This document shows positions 6,227-6,421 of a stretch of 6,421 nucleotides of DNA, piece by piece. The position numbers were made by a program, and so were the translations under genes. The notes beneath the pieces were generated by a model. That model made no database searches. It saw only the letters and a program-made list of their open reading frames with translations, and had not been told where the DNA came from. Origin of the DNA: a bacterium (GTDB lineage: Bacteria; Vulcanimicrobiota; Xenobia; RGZZ01); the NCBI GenBank assembly GCA_021782195.1, contig JAJXVI010000149.1, positions 1 through 6,421 on the forward strand, in the 5' to 3' direction. Within the stretch, counting starts at the first letter, position 1; each line of letters starts with the position of its first letter.

Positions 6227-6421
6227 TGCATCAGCGCGCAGGGCACCCGTCGCAACTTCGCCTCCAGCCTCCCCCAGGGCACTCGTGAACGACTTCCATG
6301 CCGCCGGTGGTGCCGGTGCATGCCCAGCATATGCAGCAGGTTTTTTTGAATATTCTGGGCAGCATCCGGACTGCTCTTGCCGAGAGGTTTGTGGGGCGGG
6401 ATCCGCGGAAGAAACTCAGCA
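6083..6421 (-). CDS. 3' end of an upstream CRISPR gene, probably cas10, with an apparent -1 frameshift
   Basis: Only the last ~112 codons are visible and the gene begins outside the window. The frame entering at 6420 reads AEFLPRIPPHKPLG and onward to QNIQK at the A-run, then becomes His/Arg-rich and stops at 6223. The frame one base back (-1) is blocked by TGA at 6418-6416 and has no ATG, GTG or TTG start before 6226. Past the A-run it reads as ordinary protein (WKSFTSALGEAGG, VGRQVVLNLDTRKDA, RDALALRYFEK, an acidic DDDD near the end) and stops at 6083, making the ATGA overlap with cas7 that every other junction in this operon shows. Joining the two at the A-run gives one continuous protein tail. 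Against this, between 6339 and 6227 codon-position GC (high, lower, high) favours the incoming frame. The cas10 name rests only on gene order; no Cas10 motif (GGDD, HD) lies in the visible part. Confidence 0.5.
6091..6097 (-). promoter_or_regulatory. Shine-Dalgarno for cas7
   Basis: AAAGGAG precedes the paired ATGATG start; GGAG is four bases from ATG 6086 and seven from ATG 6083, so the second ATG may be the main start. Confidence 0.7.
6340..6346 (-). other. In-frame A AAA AAC slippery heptamer
   Basis: In the frame entering from 6420 the codons are CAA AAA AAC, giving the X XXY YYZ heptamer A AAA AAC known from -1 frameshift signals. Slipping back one base leads to CCT GCT GCA, the frame that ends at the cas7 overlap. 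Four bases downstream is a possible 5-bp stem TGCAT/ATGCA (6335-6331 with 6321-6317) with a 9-base loop, then CCGG..CCGG; both are weak. No strong Shine-Dalgarno-like enhancer is seen just upstream. Confidence 0.5.

Noticed and set aside
6317..6347. Possible plus-strand rho-independent terminator (stem then T7)
   Set aside because: The stem is only 5 bp, is separated from the T-run by five bases, and no plus-strand gene is evident to be terminated; the T-run is explained as the A-run of the minus-strand coding sequence.
1..6421. CRISPR array, tRNA/rRNA, insertion sequence or attachment site
   Set aside because: No regularly spaced direct repeats, RNA-gene signature, transposase-like frame or terminal inverted repeats were seen; the window is accounted for by overlapping cas genes.

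Overview
The window is the middle of a type III CRISPR-Cas effector operon, read entirely on the minus strand (right to left), from a GC-rich bacterium. Almost every base is coding. Codon third positions are strongly G/C and antisense frames stay open for long stretches, as expected of such a genome. Nothing in the window allows a species call. There is no CRISPR array, adaptation gene (cas1/cas2), cas6, mobile element, RNA gene, clear promoter or terminator.

In transcription order the layout is: (1) the 3' end of an upstream gene (6421-6083, probably cas10 by position), whose reading frame is broken or shifted at a run of seven A; (2) a single-domain Cas7 RAMP (6086-5379); (3) a Csx10-type Cas5 RAMP with a long helical C-terminal extension that may be the Cas11 small subunit (5382-3850); (4) a double Cas7 protein, 'Cas7-2x' (3853-2417); (5) a Csx19-like small protein (2420-1932, GTG start); (6) a very large RAMP of the TIGR03986 / 'Cas7-insertion' type (1935 to beyond base 1, GTG start), open at the window edge for 645 codons. 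Genes 2 to 6 are joined by four consecutive 4-base ATGA or GTGA overlaps. Each start has a good Shine-Dalgarno inside the end of the preceding gene, so the proteins are probably made by coupled translation as subunits of one complex.

The gene set and order match type III-D, specifically the III-Dv variant whose complex contains Cas10, a Cas7-Cas5-Cas11 fusion, Cas7-2x, Csx19 and Cas7-insertion. Here Cas7 and Cas5(-Cas11) are two overlapping genes rather than one fused gene, which resembles the state before fusion (or a later split). Together the products should form a crRNA-guided RNA-targeting complex: Csx10 caps the crRNA 5' tag, the Cas7 units form the backbone and cut target RNA, and Cas10 would signal through cyclic oligoadenylates or cut DNA if active. 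Cas10's catalytic parts are outside the window.

The least explained spot is 6340-6346, where the upstream gene carries an in-frame A AAA AAC heptamer. A -1 shift there joins the frame entering the window to the frame that ends exactly in the usual ATGA overlap with cas7. A frameshift error, a mutation, or a separate 47-codon gene are the competing explanations.
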